NCBI GenBank assembly: GCA_958415625.1 | Contig: CATYZI010000058.1 | Span: forward strand, 1-6,392 | Source of the DNA: an uncultured Collinsella sp. | GTDB taxonomy: Bacteria; Actinomycetota; Coriobacteriia; Coriobacteriales; Coriobacteriaceae | Reading direction: 5' to 3' | DNA length: 6,392 nucleotides | In this document: piece after piece, positions 5,426-6,392 of the stretch | Numbering within the stretch: the stretch's first letter is position 1 | How the letters are laid out: each line of letters starts with the position of its first letter | Position numbers and translations under genes: made by a program | Notes under the pieces: model-generated | What the model saw: only the letters and a program-made list of their open reading frames with translations | What the model was told of the DNA's origin: nothing | The model's database searches: none

Positions 5426-6392
5426 CAGAACCTCCCCAATGGTTGCGATACGCGCGAACTAGTGCGCGCTGAAACGCGCCGTGCGGCACGCCCTTATGGC
5501 GACCTTCCTCATAGCGCTGCTCGGCACGGTCGAGCAAGCGGCCCAGCTGTGTAAAGCGACCCGTTTTGTCGGTCGCCACAATGGGCTGCTGGCTCAGGAT
5601 ACGATACGGCAAGTTGGCGGTATAGGTATCGAGCCGCAGCAGGGCCACGATAAAAAACACCACCGCACCCAACAAAAAGCCAAAGCCGTAAAACTGCTGC
5701 GGCAAAAGCAACGACACGGCGGTCGCCAGCCCTGCCACACTGGCAAACAGGCCCGAGGCCAGAACGGCTCCCTTGTAGTCGGTAAAGTACAGCAAGATAA
5801 GCAGGATCGTGTTGCCCACGGCATACAGGCCGTAGCCTACGCATAACGTGCGAAAATACCCGTGCATAAGGTTGTTAAAGCCCAGCGGCAGGGCCGAGAG
5901 CACTGTGGTCTCGAGCGAGATGACCGCCGCCGTCACAAACAGCTGCTTGAGCGCGCAAAAGCGCAGTTCGCTGTTGAGCGTGGAGAGCATCTCCTCCTCG
6001 GACACCACAATGTCGCCCACTACGCCGCCGTCGTTAAACAGGCTGTAGTAGTCACGGTAGCGCGGATAGAAATTGACCTCGACCGACACCACAAAGTTGA
6101 CGGTCGTGACGAGTATGGTCAAAAACGCAATGAGTGCCGGCACGTCATGGTAAGGAGCCCCGTAAAACAGACCTTTGATCTGCACCCCAATAGGGCCCGC
6201 CCAGATAATAACCAGGTGTGCGAAAAGCCCCAAGTTGGTAAGCAGCCCCGTAAACGCAAGCGGCATAAATTGGTCGAGCCAGCGCAAAAAACGCCAGGGA
6301 CTCCGGTCACTCCGTGGAAAATACCGGTACAGCAGTAGGTTGATTTCCGATCTCAGCCGAACACGTTGAGCGGATAGACCGTTCCCGCAGCT
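5415..6392 (-). CDS. pelG: PelG-like exopolysaccharide transporter, C-terminal part (start outside window)
   Basis: PelG is a 12-helix flippase-like inner-membrane protein that moves Pel polysaccharide across the membrane with PelF, PelD and PelE. The frame is open to the window edge, giving 325 visible residues; PelG is usually 450 or more. An internal TTG at 6287 is not the real start, because the conserved YRYFPRSDRSPWRFLRWLDQF lies upstream of and across it. Matching features are LAFTGLLTNLGLFAHLVIIW, a second helix, then VEVNFYPRYRDYYSLFNDGG, a long amphipathic stretch, and four more helices (about visible residues 149-170, 177-203, 207-230, 233-255). A basic cytoplasmic tail of about 70 residues follows. 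The pattern aligns by eye with P. aeruginosa PelG (LVFTGLFYNLG, then RIETDF-EYYDRFYDAVREGG). Visible residues 1-16 are charged where a helix is expected. As the first gene seen, it places the following three genes in a polysaccharide-export operon. Confidence 0.85.
   Translation of the reverse strand, partial: SCGNGLSAQRVRLRSEINLLLYRYFPRSDRSPWRFLRWLDQFMPLAFTGLLTNLGLFAHLVIIWAGPIGVQIKGLFYGAPYHDVPALIAFLTILVTTVNFVVSVEVNFYPRYRDYYSLFNDGGVVGDIVVSEEEMLSTLNSELRFCALKQLFVTAAVISLETTVLSALPLGFNNLMHGYFRTLCVGYGLYAVGNTILLILLYFTDYKGAVLASGLFASVAGLATAVSLLLPQQFYGFGFLLGAVVFFIVALLRLDTYTANLPYRILSQQPIVATDKTGRFTQLGRLLDRAEQRYEEGRHKGVPHGAFQRALVRAYRNHWGGSDDR
5431..5437 (-). promoter_or_regulatory. Shine-Dalgarno of the CotH gene, inside the PelG gene
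   Basis: GGGGAGG is 5 bases upstream of ATG 5425 and fixes this start over the internal ATG at 5410. It is embedded in the last codons of pelG, which fits translational coupling. Confidence 0.8.

Noticed and set aside
6285..6287. TTG as the start of the PelG-like gene
   Set aside because: Conserved PelG sequence (YRYFPRSDRSPWRF) lies upstream in the same open frame, so the gene continues beyond the window.
6345..6353. TTCCGATCT as definite sequencing-adapter contamination
   Set aside because: Only nine bases match and the preceding bases differ from the adapter (GAT instead of GCTC), so chance is quite possible; kept only as a quality flag.

Overview
The window looks like chromosomal DNA from a gut actinobacterium of the Coriobacteriia, Collinsella-like. 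This is inferred from the fairly high GC (high fifties by eye), the GC-rich codon choice and the gene mix, not from a marker gene. Every gene I can support lies on the minus strand, so transcription runs from high to low coordinates. The long plus-strand open frames are antisense shadows.

Right part (6392 to 2209) is the end of a tightly packed operon. It holds the C-terminal part of a PelG-type polysaccharide transporter, a CotH-family lipoprotein kinase, a VTC-domain (polyphosphate-polymerase-like) protein and a DUF4956 membrane protein. The first two junctions overlap by 11 and 14 nt and the last leaves 3 nt, each with a Shine-Dalgarno sequence inside or next to the upstream gene, so the four are probably translationally coupled. 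PelG suggests export of a Pel-like amino-sugar exopolysaccharide. CotH suggests phosphorylation at the outer face of the membrane. VTC plus DUF4956 resembles a two-part membrane polyphosphate machine. A perfect 10-bp hairpin just after the last stop probably ends the operon.

Middle (2005-2208) is intergenic. It contains the operon-end hairpin, a GC-rich set of nested inverted repeats around a GCGTAC/GTACGC hairpin, and the upstream region of the next gene.

Left part (2004 to 1) is a sugar-uptake module: a LacI-family regulator followed by a sucrose-type PTS EIIBC gene. The 184-bp gap between them carries two identical 15-bp operator-like sequences that fit the LacI/cre consensus. The likely circuit is sugar-dependent repression of the PTS gene by this regulator, possibly with global catabolite control through the same sites.

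Protein homology or hydrophobicity breaks off near both window edges. At the left, EIIBC stops resembling its family near base 56, followed by a sequence that could be the 5' end of a group II intron. At the right, PelG loses its expected membrane segment near 6350. No tRNA, rRNA, CRISPR array or transposase was seen.
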